NCBI RefSeq assembly: GCF_900103985.1 | Contig: NZ_FNIE01000009.1 | Coordinates: 124,001-188,000, forward strand | DNA length: 64,000 bases | Source: Actinacidiphila guanduensis | Lineage (GTDB): Bacteria; Actinomycetota; Actinomycetes; Streptomycetales; Streptomycetaceae | Direction of reading: 5' to 3' | Part shown: positions 17,721 to 26,312 of the stretch, piece by piece | How the letters are laid out: every line of letters begins with the position of its first letter | How positions within the stretch are numbered: position 1 is the first letter of the stretch | Position numbers and translations under genes: made by a program | The notes under the pieces: model-generated | What the model was told of the DNA's origin: nothing | Database searches by the model: none | What the model saw: only the letters and a program-made list of their open reading frames with translations

Positions 17721-18623
17721 TCAGTCTCTGGTCTTTGCCGTGGCGGCCTCGGGCGTCACAGCCTCGGGCGTCACGGACACGGTGCGGCGGTACGCGAGTT
17801 GGACCTCGTCGCGCAGGGACTCCCAGATCCGTTCGTGGAGCTTGACGAACTCGGCGGTGTGCCGGATCTCGCGCGGGTTCCTGGGCCGTGGCAGGTCGAT
17901 GTCGAACGACTCCTTCACGGTGGCCGGCCCCGCGGTCAGCACGACAACCTTGTCAGCGAGCGAGATCGCCTCCTCCAGGTCGTGGGTGACGAACACGACC
18001 GAGGGGCGGGTCACGTCCCACAGGGAGAGGAGCTCGTCGGACATGATCTGGCGGGTCTGCACGTCCAGGCCGGAGAAGGGCTCGTCCATCAGCAGCACCC
18101 GCGGCCGGTTGATCATCGTCTGGGCGAGCGCCACCCGCTTGCGCATGCCGCCGGACAACTGGTGCGGGTGGTACCGCTCGAACCCGGTCAGGCCCACCCG
18201 GCCCAGCCAGTCGGCCGCCTCGGCGAGCGCTTCCTTGCGGGGCGTGCCGCGAAAGCGCGGCCCGGCCGCGACATTGGCGATGACGGTCTTCCAGGGGAAC
18301 ACCGCGTCCGCCTGGAAGACGAAGCCGACGTCCTTGGTGAGGCCGTCGACCAGCTGCCCGTCAACCAGCACTTCGCCGGTGTCCGGGCGTTCCATGCCGC
18401 TGATCAAGGACAGCGTGGTCGACTTGCCGCAGCCGGTCGGGCCCACGACGGCGGTGAACTCGCCGGCTTCGACGGAGAAGTTGATGTCGCGCAGAACGTC
18501 ATGATTTCCGCCCTGCGGAGTGGTGAAGGATTTTGTCACGTCGCGTAGGGCGATAGGTGGCGTCGTCGCTTGCCGCGTTGTGACCGGCGCATTGCTGTGC
18601 CCATGGTGGGATTCGCTTGTCAC
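17721..18623 (-). CDS. ABC transporter ATP-binding protein (SsuB/TauB-like)
   Basis: 300-residue ATPase energising the importer. Walker A GPTGCGKST, Q-loop FVFQADAVFPWKTV (the FPW after Q is characteristic of the nitrate/sulfonate/taurine group), signature LSGGMRKRVALAQ, Walker B VLLMDEPFSGLD and H-loop VTHDLEEA are intact. The first 25 residues are a non-conserved lead, and GTG 18621-18623 has no good Shine-Dalgarno, so an internal start is possible. First gene of the operon; its promoter must lie in the 228 bp shared with the divergent transposase-like gene. Confidence 0.94.
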   Translation of the reverse strand: MTSESHHGHSNAPVTTRQATTPPIALRDVTKSFTTPQGGNHDVLRDINFSVEAGEFTAVVGPTGCGKSTTLSLISGMERPDTGEVLVDGQLVDGLTKDVGFVFQADAVFPWKTVIANVAAGPRFRGTPRKEALAEAADWLGRVGLTGFERYHPHQLSGGMRKRVALAQTMINRPRVLLMDEPFSGLDVQTRQIMSDELLSLWDVTRPSVVFVTHDLEEAISLADKVVVLTAGPATVKESFDIDLPRPRNPREIRHTAEFVKLHERIWESLRDEVQLAYRRTVSVTPEAVTPEAATAKTRD

Positions 18624-18851
18624 GCGACGGAGGCTGCCAGAACCTGCCGCGCAGCACCAACCTCTTCGAACAAGGGTCCCTTGACTTAAGCGCCCCGGTC
18701 GTGCGGCGCGTGCGCCGGTTCGTGCGCCGGTCGGACACCCGGCCTGTCGCCGGTTGTCCCGAGAAATCGCCGAAAGCGTGCTTCTTTCTGACTTCGGGGG
18801 GCACTTGACAGAGGGTTAGACGCCGATCGGTTTCAGCGGTAGCTTCTGCCG
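18624..18851. other. Divergent intergenic region between the importer operon and the transposase-like gene
   Basis: 228 bases without a gene. It contains TGACTTAAG at 18682-18690 (matched by its complement at 20055-20063 beyond the transposase-like gene), a direct repeat CGTGCGCCGGT (about 18709-18731) and a consensus -35 hexamer TTGACA at 18805-18810 facing the transposase-like gene, without a convincing -10 at 17-18 bp. Confidence 0.5.
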
Positions 18852-20030
18852 ATGACGTTGCGCTATCCCGACTCACTCTCAGCGACTCGGCTTCCCGACC
18901 GGCTTGCCCTGCGCATGCTCGTCGAGACGTTCCAGCCCGACCTGATGGACCGTCTGGTGGACGACGCGGAGCGGCGGGAGCGCCGTCGGCGGCTGCTTCC
19001 TGCGCAGCTCATGATGTATTTCGTGCTGTCGATGTGGCTCTTCGGCACATCCTCCTACGAGGAGGTGCTGGCGAAACTGACCGGCGGGCTGCCGGAGATG
19101 TTCCAGCCGGCCGAGGACGTGGCCACCGCGGCGGCGATCACCCGGGCCCGGATGCGGCTGGGCGCCGAGCCGCTCAAGGCGCTGTGGGGCCATGTCGCCG
19201 CGTCCGCGGCCCGCCGCGAACAGCCCCCGGGCGGGCGGGTGTTCATCTACGAGAGCGTCGCGATGGAGGTGCCGGACACCGCCGCGAACCGGGCGGCGTA
19301 CGCCCCGGACGGCGGGGAGCCGCACGAGGGGGCGCGGCGCACCCTGGACGTCTGGCTGTCCTCGCTCACCGACTCCCGGCTGCGGGTCGCCCCGGTCGCC
19401 GACATCGCGCCCGACCGCGCGAGCGGCGTCGAGGGCATTGTCGCGCAGTGGCCGCGCGACGCCTTCACCGCGCCGGCACTGGTGGTCGGTGACGGGCAGC
19501 CGATCTCCGGGGCGCTGTGGTCGAAGCTGGCCGAGGCGGGCGCCGATCAGATATGGCGGGCGGACGCCCGAGTGCGTGCCGCCCACCCGCTGCCGGCCGA
19601 GCGCGAACTGCCCGACGGCTCCTACCTGTCGACACTTCACCTCGCCGGTCCGGCCGGCCACCCGGCGCGCGGGACCGCCGTCCGGGTGGTGCCGTACGCC
19701 GCGGCGGCCGCGGCCACCACCGCCTCCCACCCGGCCGCCCCCCGGGCCCCGGCCCCTGCCGCGCTGCTGGTCACGTCGTTCCTGGACCCCGCCCTCCCCG
19801 CGGAGGAGATCACCGCGCGCTTCGAACAGGCGGTACTGGCCTCGGCGGACGGTGTCGGGCATTTCGTCGGACGGGTCGCCGGGCCGCGGGCGGTGCTGCG
19901 ATCCAAAAGCCCGGAACTCGTTCACCAGGAGATATACGCGATGCTGTGCACCTACCACTCGGTAGGACATCTGGTAGCTCCCGTCCATTTCGGCGCACGG
20001 ATATCACGCGTCGCTGCTCGCGGGCTGTGA
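18852..20030 (+). CDS. IS4-family transposase-like protein, possibly domesticated
   Basis: 392 residues. The N-terminus matches the IS4 transposase N-terminal domain: RLPDRLALRMLVETFQPDLMDRLVDDAERRERRRRLLPAQLMMYFVLSMWLFGTSSYEEVLAKL, then AAITRARMRLGAEPLKALW. The DDE region is altered. The first Asp (normally in a IDGT-like motif six residues before VPDT) is Glu in IYESVAMEVPDTAANRAAY; the second acidic position is VVGDGQPISGALW; the third is probably the Glu of HQEIYAMLCTYHSVGHL. Base composition equals its neighbours. A 9 bp inverted repeat flanks the gene (18682-18690, 20055-20063). Could be an inactive IS remnant or a host gene derived from one. Confidence 0.75.
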   Translation: MTLRYPDSLSATRLPDRLALRMLVETFQPDLMDRLVDDAERRERRRRLLPAQLMMYFVLSMWLFGTSSYEEVLAKLTGGLPEMFQPAEDVATAAAITRARMRLGAEPLKALWGHVAASAARREQPPGGRVFIYESVAMEVPDTAANRAAYAPDGGEPHEGARRTLDVWLSSLTDSRLRVAPVADIAPDRASGVEGIVAQWPRDAFTAPALVVGDGQPISGALWSKLAEAGADQIWRADARVRAAHPLPAERELPDGSYLSTLHLAGPAGHPARGTAVRVVPYAAAAAATTASHPAAPRAPAPAALLVTSFLDPALPAEEITARFEQAVLASADGVGHFVGRVAGPRAVLRSKSPELVHQEIYAMLCTYHSVGHLVAPVHFGARISRVAARGL

Positions 20031-20392
20031 CCGGTGGACGGACGGGCGGATCTCCTTAAGTCAGTGAGGCAATCCTTTGCCCTCGCGGGCGCGCGTGTGC
20101 TGCAATTAGGGCCCCCGGCGAAGGCGCCGAACGCGAGCGGAACGCAAGGGGCGCAAGGGGAAGCAGGAGCCGTCAGAGCGGAGATGTCGCCCGCGGCCCG
20201 GTGTGAGCCCTTCTGTGCCGAAACCGGGATTTCGTCGTGGAACCGAATGACCACAGGCGTCGTCGCGTCACGCAGCGGCGTTATTGAAGCTTAAGGGCTC
20301 AGTTGAATGGAAGACCAGCGGTCCCGCGCAGTCGAACGTCCGATGACGTGCGGAAATCCCCTTCTGCGCCACCGGGTGGACGGAGCGGCGGC
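20031..20392. other. Intergenic upstream of the conservon
   Basis: 362 bases with no convincing gene; a short open frame from 20034 lacks a ribosome site and recognisable similarity. It contains CTTAAGTCA (20055-20063), complement of the repeat left of the transposase-like gene, and a second CTTAAG near 20289. The ribosome site of cvnA (GGAG, 20382-20385) is at the right end. Confidence 0.45.
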
Positions 20393-23206
20393 ATGACGGG
20401 GGAGGAGGGGCCGACGACGCAGCCGCGCAGATCCGGTTCCCCCGCGCGGCGGGCGACCGCCCTGATCCGCGGACTCCCCGTGGCGCTGCGGGCCAGGAGC
20501 AAGGTGAGCGACTGGCGGCTGCGCAACCGCATGCTGCTCCTCGTCCTGGTCCCGCTGGTCGCGATCATCCCGCTGGGTGGCGTGCGCGTGGTGTCCGAGG
20601 TCGGCAGCCTCCACAACGCCTCGCACATCCAGGGGCAGACGCAGATCGCCCAGCAGATCTCCACGCTGGTCAGCGCGCTGGACGACGAGCGGGACCGCAC
20701 CGAGGTCGCGCTCACCGGCTCCGGGGTGTCCGGCGACAAGCAGCTGGCGGCGGCCCGGCGGGCCACCGACGCGCAAGTGGCCGGGTTCGGCGCGATCCTG
20801 CGCAAGAACCAGGGAAGTGTCGACACCTTGCCGACCGCCGTGCAGCAGCTCGGCGCCCGCGCCGAGGCCCGGCTCGGCGACCTGACCCCGCTGCGCGCCT
20901 CGGCGGAGGGCCTGGCGCCCGGCGCCGGCACCCCGACCTTCAGCGCGTACACCACGATCGTGGACGACCTGCTGGACTTCAGCGACCAGCTCGGCGCGGT
21001 CAGCTCCGACCACACGCTCATCAGCCTCGTCGCCACGCTGTCCTCTATCCAGCAGATCGAGCAGCAGACCTCCAGCGAGCGCGGCTTCATCACCGACGCG
21101 CTGGACCGCGGCGACTTCACGCTGGAGCTGAAGGAGAACATCGAGCAGGCGCAGTTCGAGACGGCGAACGACACGCTGGCCACCAACGCGCCCACCTCGC
21201 TGCTGAACCTGTACCAATCGACCGTCAGCGGCGACAAGGTCGGCGCCGCGGACGGCACCGTCCAGGCGGTCGCCACCGCCGCGCAGGAGGGCACCCCGGT
21301 CGCCGGCCTCGGCATCACCAAGGCCACGGCCTTCCAGCAGCTGACGGACAAGCTCGACACGGTCCGCGTGGTCAAGCGGCAGGCCGTGGCGGACATGAAC
21401 GACCGCGCCTCCCACCTGCTGTCGTCCGTGCGGACCCAGCTGTACGAGAACCTGACCATCATCCTCGTCGTGGTCGCGCTGTCGTTGCTCGGCGCCGTGG
21501 TGCTGGCCCGGTCCGTCGTCCGGCCGCTGCGCCAGCTGCGGGTCTCCGCGCTGGACGTCGCCGACAACCGGCTGCCGGACGCGGTGCGCCGCCTGCGCGA
21601 CGTCCAGCCGTCGGACGACGACGAGCCGGTGCGCGTCGAGCCGATCGAGGTGCAGACACGGGACGAGGTCGGCCAAGTGGCGCGCGCCTTCGACCGGGTG
21701 CACTTCGAGGCGGTGCGCCTGGCCACCGAGCAGGCCCGGATGCGCAACAACGTCAACGCGATCTTCACCAACCTGTCCCGGCGCAGTGAGAGCCTGGTGC
21801 TGCGGCAACTCCAGCTCATCGACGACCTGGAGAACAGCGAGCAGAACCCCAGTCAGCTGGCCAGCCTCTTCCAGCTCGACCACCTCGCCACCCGCATGCG
21901 CCGCAACAACGAGAACCTGCTGGTGCTCGCGGGCGAGGAGCAGAGCCGCCGGTGGAACCAGCCGGTGTCGCTGTTCGACGTGGTGCGCGCGGCCACCGCC
22001 GAGGTCGAGCAGTACGAGCGGGTGGTGCTCTACGAGCTGCCCGACATCGCCGTGGCCGGCCACGCCGCCACCGACGTGGTGCACCTGGTGGCCGAACTCG
22101 TGGAGAACGCCACCTCGTTCTCCGGGCCCGAGACGCAGGTCCTGGTGGGCGCCAAGATGCTCACCTCCGGCGAGGTCGTGCTCGACATCGCGGACGCCGG
22201 CATCGGCATCCGCCCCGAGGAACTGGACCGCATCAACCGCCGGTTCGCCGAGCCGCCCGTGCTCGACGTGGCGACCTCCCGCCGCATGGGCCTGTTCGTG
22301 GTCGGCCGGCTGGCCGCCAAGTACGGCATCCAGGTGCGGCTGACGAGCACCGGCCGCCGCACCGGCCTGAACGCGCTGGTGCGTCTCCCGATGAGCCTGC
22401 TGCTGCCGGCGAGCGAGCTGGAGCTGGCCGGCGCCCCGGTCTTCGACCAGTCGGCACTGCGGCCCGGCCCGTACGACACCGGTGAACTCGCCGCCGTGGG
22501 CGGCGGTTACCCGGCCGGGCGGAGCAGCGACCCGCGGTTCGACGGGGCGTACGGCTCGTCGGCGCAGGCCGGGCACGGCTACCAGGAGACGTCCGGAGGA
22601 CGCCACTCCGCCCCGTCCGACGGCGGTTTCCCCTGGTTCCACGAGGAGCAGGAGGGCCAGGGGCCCGGCACCGCGGACTTCTCCTGGTTCACACCGGGAC
22701 CGGAGGACGCGGAGGACGCCGCCTACGGAGCCGGGTCCGGACCGTACGGCCAGTCCCCGCCGGCCGCGCCGCCCGCCGCGCCCGCGCGTCCCGCGCCCGG
22801 CCGGCACGCGTACCCGGACCAGCAGGCCATGCAGCCAATGCAGCAGCCAATGCAGCAGCCAATGCAGCAGCCGATGCAGCAGCCGATGCAGCCGCAGCCC
22901 CCGTACCAGCAGCCGCCCTCGCAGCAACGGCCGGCCCGCCCGCAGGCGCAGCAGCAGCCCCAGCAGCTGCCCCAGCACCGGTCCCAGCCGCAGGAACTGC
23001 CGCGACGGGTGCCGCTGGAGCAGCGCTCGCCCGACGCGCAGCCGCGCCGCGCCGCGCCGCCGCCGAGCACCCCGCCGCTCGGGCCGCGCGCGGCGGGCCA
23101 GATGAGGGACCGGCTGTCGAGCTTCCACCAGGGCGTCATGCGGGGCAAGGACGGCACCGACCGCGACGGGCGGGGCCGCCCGCCGGGCGGGTCGGGTCCG
23201 CTATGA
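20393..23206 (+). CDS. cvnA: Conservon histidine kinase-like sensor with nitrate/nitrite-sensing domain (CvnA)
   Basis: 937-residue membrane sensor heading a conservon. A basic N-terminus is followed by TM1 (MLLLVLVPLVAIIPLGGVRVV, about 47-67), an extracytoplasmic NIT-type helical sensor (about 70-350, with DDERDRTEVALTGSG), TM2 (about 354-376), a HAMP/linker, QLDHLATRMRRNNENLLVLAG (kinase helix), and a HATPase with N-box HLVAELVENATSFS, DIADAGIGIRPEEL and MGLFVVGRLAAKYG. The C-terminal 250 residues are Pro/Gln-rich and disordered. ATG 20393 has GGAG seven bases upstream; a TTG at 20303 would add 30 unconserved residues. CvnB and CvnC follow. Confidence 0.9.
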   Translation: MTGEEGPTTQPRRSGSPARRATALIRGLPVALRARSKVSDWRLRNRMLLLVLVPLVAIIPLGGVRVVSEVGSLHNASHIQGQTQIAQQISTLVSALDDERDRTEVALTGSGVSGDKQLAAARRATDAQVAGFGAILRKNQGSVDTLPTAVQQLGARAEARLGDLTPLRASAEGLAPGAGTPTFSAYTTIVDDLLDFSDQLGAVSSDHTLISLVATLSSIQQIEQQTSSERGFITDALDRGDFTLELKENIEQAQFETANDTLATNAPTSLLNLYQSTVSGDKVGAADGTVQAVATAAQEGTPVAGLGITKATAFQQLTDKLDTVRVVKRQAVADMNDRASHLLSSVRTQLYENLTIILVVVALSLLGAVVLARSVVRPLRQLRVSALDVADNRLPDAVRRLRDVQPSDDDEPVRVEPIEVQTRDEVGQVARAFDRVHFEAVRLATEQARMRNNVNAIFTNLSRRSESLVLRQLQLIDDLENSEQNPSQLASLFQLDHLATRMRRNNENLLVLAGEEQSRRWNQPVSLFDVVRAATAEVEQYERVVLYELPDIAVAGHAATDVVHLVAELVENATSFSGPETQVLVGAKMLTSGEVVLDIADAGIGIRPEELDRINRRFAEPPVLDVATSRRMGLFVVGRLAAKYGIQVRLTSTGRRTGLNALVRLPMSLLLPASELELAGAPVFDQSALRPGPYDTGELAAVGGGYPAGRSSDPRFDGAYGSSAQAGHGYQETSGGRHSAPSDGGFPWFHEEQEGQGPGTADFSWFTPGPEDAEDAAYGAGSGPYGQSPPAAPPAAPARPAPGRHAYPDQQAMQPMQQPMQQPMQQPMQQPMQPQPPYQQPPSQQRPARPQAQQQPQQLPQHRSQPQELPRRVPLEQRSPDAQPRRAAPPPSTPPLGPRAAGQMRDRLSSFHQGVMRGKDGTDRDGRGRPPGGSGPL
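22825..22895 (+). repeat. 12 bp QPMQ-coding repeat in cvnA
   Basis: Five to six tandem 12 bp units (CAGCCAATGCAG or CAGCCGATGCAG) encode repeated Q-P-M-Q in the disordered C-terminal tail of the sensor. Near-identical units indicate recent slippage. Confidence 0.9.
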
Positions 23207-23338
23207 GGAGGCCGACGTCTCCCCAGCCCTCGCCCCGGGCGCGTGCGACCGCTACGTTCGCAGCGTCTTCCCCCGCAGCGCCCTGGTCCGCGGCGCTGCC
23301 GGAGGTCGTCCTCAGCAGCATAGGAAGCAGCTACAGCC

Positions 23339-23761
23339 ATGAGCTATCTGAGCAGCGCAGCGCAGAACCTGAACTGGCTCATCGCCAACTTCGTGAAGCA
23401 GGTGCCGGGAGTCGCGCACGCGGTGGTCGTCTCCTCCGACGGCGTCCAGCTGCTGGCGTCGGCCGCCATGCCGAAGGACCGCGGCGACCAACTCGCCGCG
23501 ATGGCCTCGGGCCTGGCGAGCCTGACGCAAGGAGCCGCGACGCTCTTCGAGGCCGGGACGGTCACTCAGACCATCGTGGACATGCAGAACGGTTTCCTCT
23601 TCCTGACCTCGATCAGCGACGGCTCGGTGCTGGCGGTGCTCGCGGCGCCGGGCTGCGACATGAAGGTCGTGGGTTACGAGATGACCCTGCTGGTCGAACG
23701 GGCCGGCGACGCCTTGACCCCGGCCGTGCGCAAGGAACTGCAGAAGGCGCTGGCAGACTGA
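23339..23761 (+). CDS. cvnB: Roadblock/LC7 domain protein (CvnB)
   Basis: 140-residue roadblock/LC7 protein, the second component of streptomycete conservons, expected to act as partner of a small Ras-like GTPase at the membrane. It starts MSYLSSAAQNLNWLIANFVKQVPGVAHAVVVSSDGVQLLASAAMP, the standard CvnB N-terminus, and has the ASGLASLTQGAATLFEAG helix and LFLTSISDGSVLAVLAAPGCDMKVVGYEMTLLVERAG strand block. Lies 132 bases after cvnA, with AGGAAG before the ATG. Confidence 0.95.
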   Translation: MSYLSSAAQNLNWLIANFVKQVPGVAHAVVVSSDGVQLLASAAMPKDRGDQLAAMASGLASLTQGAATLFEAGTVTQTIVDMQNGFLFLTSISDGSVLAVLAAPGCDMKVVGYEMTLLVERAGDALTPAVRKELQKALAD

Positions 23762-23810
23762 CGACCGGTGTGGCCGGCCGTCCGCGATCCATCCGGAAGG
23801 ACGTGCGTAC

Positions 23811-24167
23811 GTGAGTGCAGACCGCAGGCGCGACTCGCCGTTCGTACGTCCGTACGCCGTCACACGCGGCAGGACCACGGCGCGCACCGACTTCGCGATG
23901 GAGGCGCTGGTCGGCACGACCATGCTCGCCTGGGAGCGCGGGGTGAGGCTGTTCCCCGAGCAGTTGGCGATCTGCCGGCTGTGCGTCAACCTCACCTCGA
24001 TAGCCGAGATATCCGCGCTGCTGAACATCCCGCTCCAGGTCACCCGCGTCCTCGTGGGTGACCTGGCCGAGAACAACTACGTCAACGTCCAGCAGCCCGC
24101 CTACACCGGTGGCCGGCCGGACGTCACGCTGCTGGAGCGGGTGCTCACCGGGCTGCGCGGTCTCTGA
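23811..24167 (+). CDS. cvnC: DUF742 protein (CvnC)
   Basis: 118-residue DUF742 protein, third conservon component. SPFVRPYAVTRGRTTA is the typical N-terminal motif; the rest is a winged-helix-like fold (QLAICRLCVNLTSIAEISALLNIPLQVTRVLVGDLAENNYV) ending LLERVLTGLRGL. GTG start 23811 with GGAAGG upstream. In most streptomycete conservons cvnC is followed within tens of bases by the GTPase gene cvnD. Here a methyltransferase gene follows instead and no GTPase motif (GxxxxGKT or NKxD) is seen nearby. Confidence 0.94.
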   Translation: MSADRRRDSPFVRPYAVTRGRTTARTDFAMEALVGTTMLAWERGVRLFPEQLAICRLCVNLTSIAEISALLNIPLQVTRVLVGDLAENNYVNVQQPAYTGGRPDVTLLERVLTGLRGL

Positions 24168-24259
24168 GCCGCGCGGCCGCGGGCCGGACGGATCTCCGCC
24201 CCGCTCCGAGCCCTTCGCACCGCGGGCCCGGGACCTGTTCCGACGACCCCTGGAGCGCC

Positions 24260-25048
24260 ATGCCCGAATCCGCCCTGCTCGCCGTGTCGTTCGGGGCCGC
24301 GGCCCGGGACTACGACCGCTACCGGTCGGGCCCGCCCGCGCAGGCCCTGGACTGGGTGGTGCCGGCCGACTGCCGCTGCGTGCTGGACCTGGCGGCCGGG
24401 ACCGGGCTGCTGACCCGTCAGCTCGCCGACCTCGTCGAGGACGTCGTCGCGGTCGAGCCGGACGCCCGGATGCGGGAGGTGCTGGCCCTGACCTGCCCGG
24501 AGGCGACGGTGCTGGCGGGGACGGCCGAGGCCGTCCCGCTGCCGGACCGCCGGGTCGAGGCCGTCACGGTCTCCGCCGCGTGGCACTGGATGGACCCGGC
24601 CGCCGCGCTCGCGGAGATCGCGCGGGTGCTCACACCGGGCGGCACGCTCGGCGTCCTCTACACCCGCCGGGACCGGCGGGTGCCGTGGGTCGACCGCCTC
24701 GACGCCTTCGTGCACCGCGAGATGGGCACCGACGACCGGATCGGCGACCTGATCCGGCGGATGAACGAGGGGCCGTGGCTGCCCGAGGGCGTGCCGTTCA
24801 CCGCGACCGAGGCGCACGCCGTCAGCTGGACGGCCGTGCTGACCGTCGAGGAGATCGTCGCGATGTTCGGCACCTACAGCAGGTTCATCACGCTGCCCGA
24901 GGGGCGCAAGCGGGAGCTGGCCGAGGCCATCGAGGCGGAGGTGCGCGCGAGCGTGCCGACGTGGCAGGGCCAGGTGCTGATGCCCATGGTCTGCTACTGC
25001 TGGCGGACCCGGCTGACCGCGGACTCCCCTTCGGGCGCGCTCTCCTGA
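24260..25048 (+). CDS. Class I SAM-dependent methyltransferase
   Basis: 262-residue methyltransferase of the methyltransferase-11 type. SAM-binding motif I is VLDLAAGTGLLTRQLADL (about residues 40-58), with the acidic motif II residue in VVAVEPDARM and TVSAAWHWMDPAAALAEIARVLTPGGTLGVLY as the substrate-side block. Similar to UbiE-like small-molecule methyltransferases annotated throughout streptomycetes; the substrate cannot be inferred. It lies 92 bases after cvnC, in the place usually taken by cvnD, and is convergent with the amidohydrolase gene (4-base gap). Confidence 0.92.
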   Translation: MPESALLAVSFGAAARDYDRYRSGPPAQALDWVVPADCRCVLDLAAGTGLLTRQLADLVEDVVAVEPDARMREVLALTCPEATVLAGTAEAVPLPDRRVEAVTVSAAWHWMDPAAALAEIARVLTPGGTLGVLYTRRDRRVPWVDRLDAFVHREMGTDDRIGDLIRRMNEGPWLPEGVPFTATEAHAVSWTAVLTVEEIVAMFGTYSRFITLPEGRKRELAEAIEAEVRASVPTWQGQVLMPMVCYCWRTRLTADSPSGALS

Positions 25049-25052
25049 CCCG

Positions 25053-26312
25053 TCAGCTCGGGCGGTGCGACTGCCGCGGGAGGTCGAGGGCCGCGTCGCG
25101 CCCGGCCTCCCGCTGCTCGCAGAACTCCCGTACGGCGCTGGTCCGCGAGACCACCCGGCCGCGGTGGACCACGATCCTGCTGTACGCCTGCGAGAGCACC
25201 CCGGCCAGGCTCTCCCCGCGCACGGCGAGCAGTTCGGCCGGGAAACCGGCCTCCACCCGCACCTCGGGCAGCCCGAGCAGCGCCCGGGACCGGCCGCTGA
25301 CCAGGTCGTAGGCCCGCGCGGGGGAACAGGCGCCGTGCGAGGCGAGCAGGTAGGCGGCCTCCAGCGGGTCGGCCCGGCCCACCGGGTTCGCCAGGTCGGC
25401 CAGTGCCCCGCTGCCCGCGGCCACCCGCACCCCGGCGGCCAGGAGTTGGCGCACCGGCACCACGCCGGCGGGCACGACGTAGGGCCCGCCGGCCCGCTCC
25501 AGCGCGCCGCAACCGCCCTGCGGCAGCGCGGTGACGCGGACCCCCGCGGCCGCGAGCCGCTCGGCGGTACGGGCCAGCGCGTCCGGGTCGAGGGCGGCCA
25601 GGCCGTGGCAGGGGCCGAGCGCGACCCCGGGCCGCATCCCGCCGGCCATCGCGGCGAGCCGGGCCAGCCGCGCGGGGTCGGCGGCCGCGGTGTGCAGGTC
25701 CACCGGCAGCCCGAACTCGGCGGCCAGGGTGAGCACGGCCTCGGTGTAGCCGCTGGGGTCCGGATCGAGGTCGGGGCAGCCGCCGACGGCCGAGGCGCCC
25801 ATCTTCAGCGCGTCCCGCAGCATCGCCATGCCGTCGGCGCCCGCGGCGCCGGTGAGCAGGCGCGGCACCGCCACCGTCTGGATGTCCAGGAAGCCGCGCA
25901 GCGAGCGGCGGGCCTGGGTCACCGCCTCCAGCGAGCGCAGCCCGCTCACGTCGCCGATCCGCACATGGCTGCGGACCGCGGTGGCGCCGTGGGCGAGGTG
26001 GAGCAGGGCGGCCTCGGTGGCGCGGCGCTGGACGTCGTCGGCGTCGCCGGAGGGCGGGCCGCCGGCGGTGAGCGCCAGGTCGAGGTGGGCGTGCGGTTCG
26101 GCGGGCGCGGCCAGCAGCAGGTAGCCGCGCAGGTCGATCCGGGCGCCCTCGGCCGTACGGCCGGCGGGCCCGGCGAGGCTGCCGGCGGTGCCCACGGCCT
26201 CGATCCGCGGTCCCGACAGGCGTACGTCGACGGTCCGCCCGTCGGTGAGGCGGGCGCCGCACAGCAGCAGGGTGGCGGTGTCGGCGGCGGTACCGCGGGG
26301 GCTGTCCGTCAT
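25053..26312 (-). CDS. Amidohydrolase superfamily protein, cytosine-deaminase-like, probable pseudoenzyme
   Basis: 419 residues resembling cytosine deaminase/CodA-type amidohydrolases: metal ligands H74 and H76 in PHAHLD, H207 in DLHT, H236 in CHG. Two expected residues are changed by my alignment. The general acid/base Glu three residues after the third His (HxxE) is Ala (DLHTAAADP), and the Asp of the usual AGGDN-type motif is missing (VAAGSGALADLANPVGRADP). If correct it would be inactive as a deaminase. Start ATG 26310-26312 with GGAGGG upstream. A fragment homologous to its 3' end lies at 15133-15344. Confidence 0.85.
   Translation of the reverse strand: MTDSPRGTAADTATLLLCGARLTDGRTVDVRLSGPRIEAVGTAGSLAGPAGRTAEGARIDLRGYLLLAAPAEPHAHLDLALTAGGPPSGDADDVQRRATEAALLHLAHGATAVRSHVRIGDVSGLRSLEAVTQARRSLRGFLDIQTVAVPRLLTGAAGADGMAMLRDALKMGASAVGGCPDLDPDPSGYTEAVLTLAAEFGLPVDLHTAAADPARLARLAAMAGGMRPGVALGPCHGLAALDPDALARTAERLAAAGVRVTALPQGGCGALERAGGPYVVPAGVVPVRQLLAAGVRVAAGSGALADLANPVGRADPLEAAYLLASHGACSPARAYDLVSGRSRALLGLPEVRVEAGFPAELLAVRGESLAGVLSQAYSRIVVHRGRVVSRTSAVREFCEQREAGRDAALDLPRQSHRPS

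Noticed and set aside
20034-20294. Possible 86-aa gene between the transposase-like gene and cvnA
   Set aside because: No ribosome site and no recognisable motif; composition is consistent with non-coding DNA.
22825-22895. CRISPR-like regular repeat
   Set aside because: A 12 bp in-frame codon repeat (Q-P-M-Q) without spacers; no cas genes in the window.
20291-23128. 945-codon open frame antisense to cvnA
   Set aside because: Low-complexity shadow of a well-supported sensor gene; no ribosome site or similarity.
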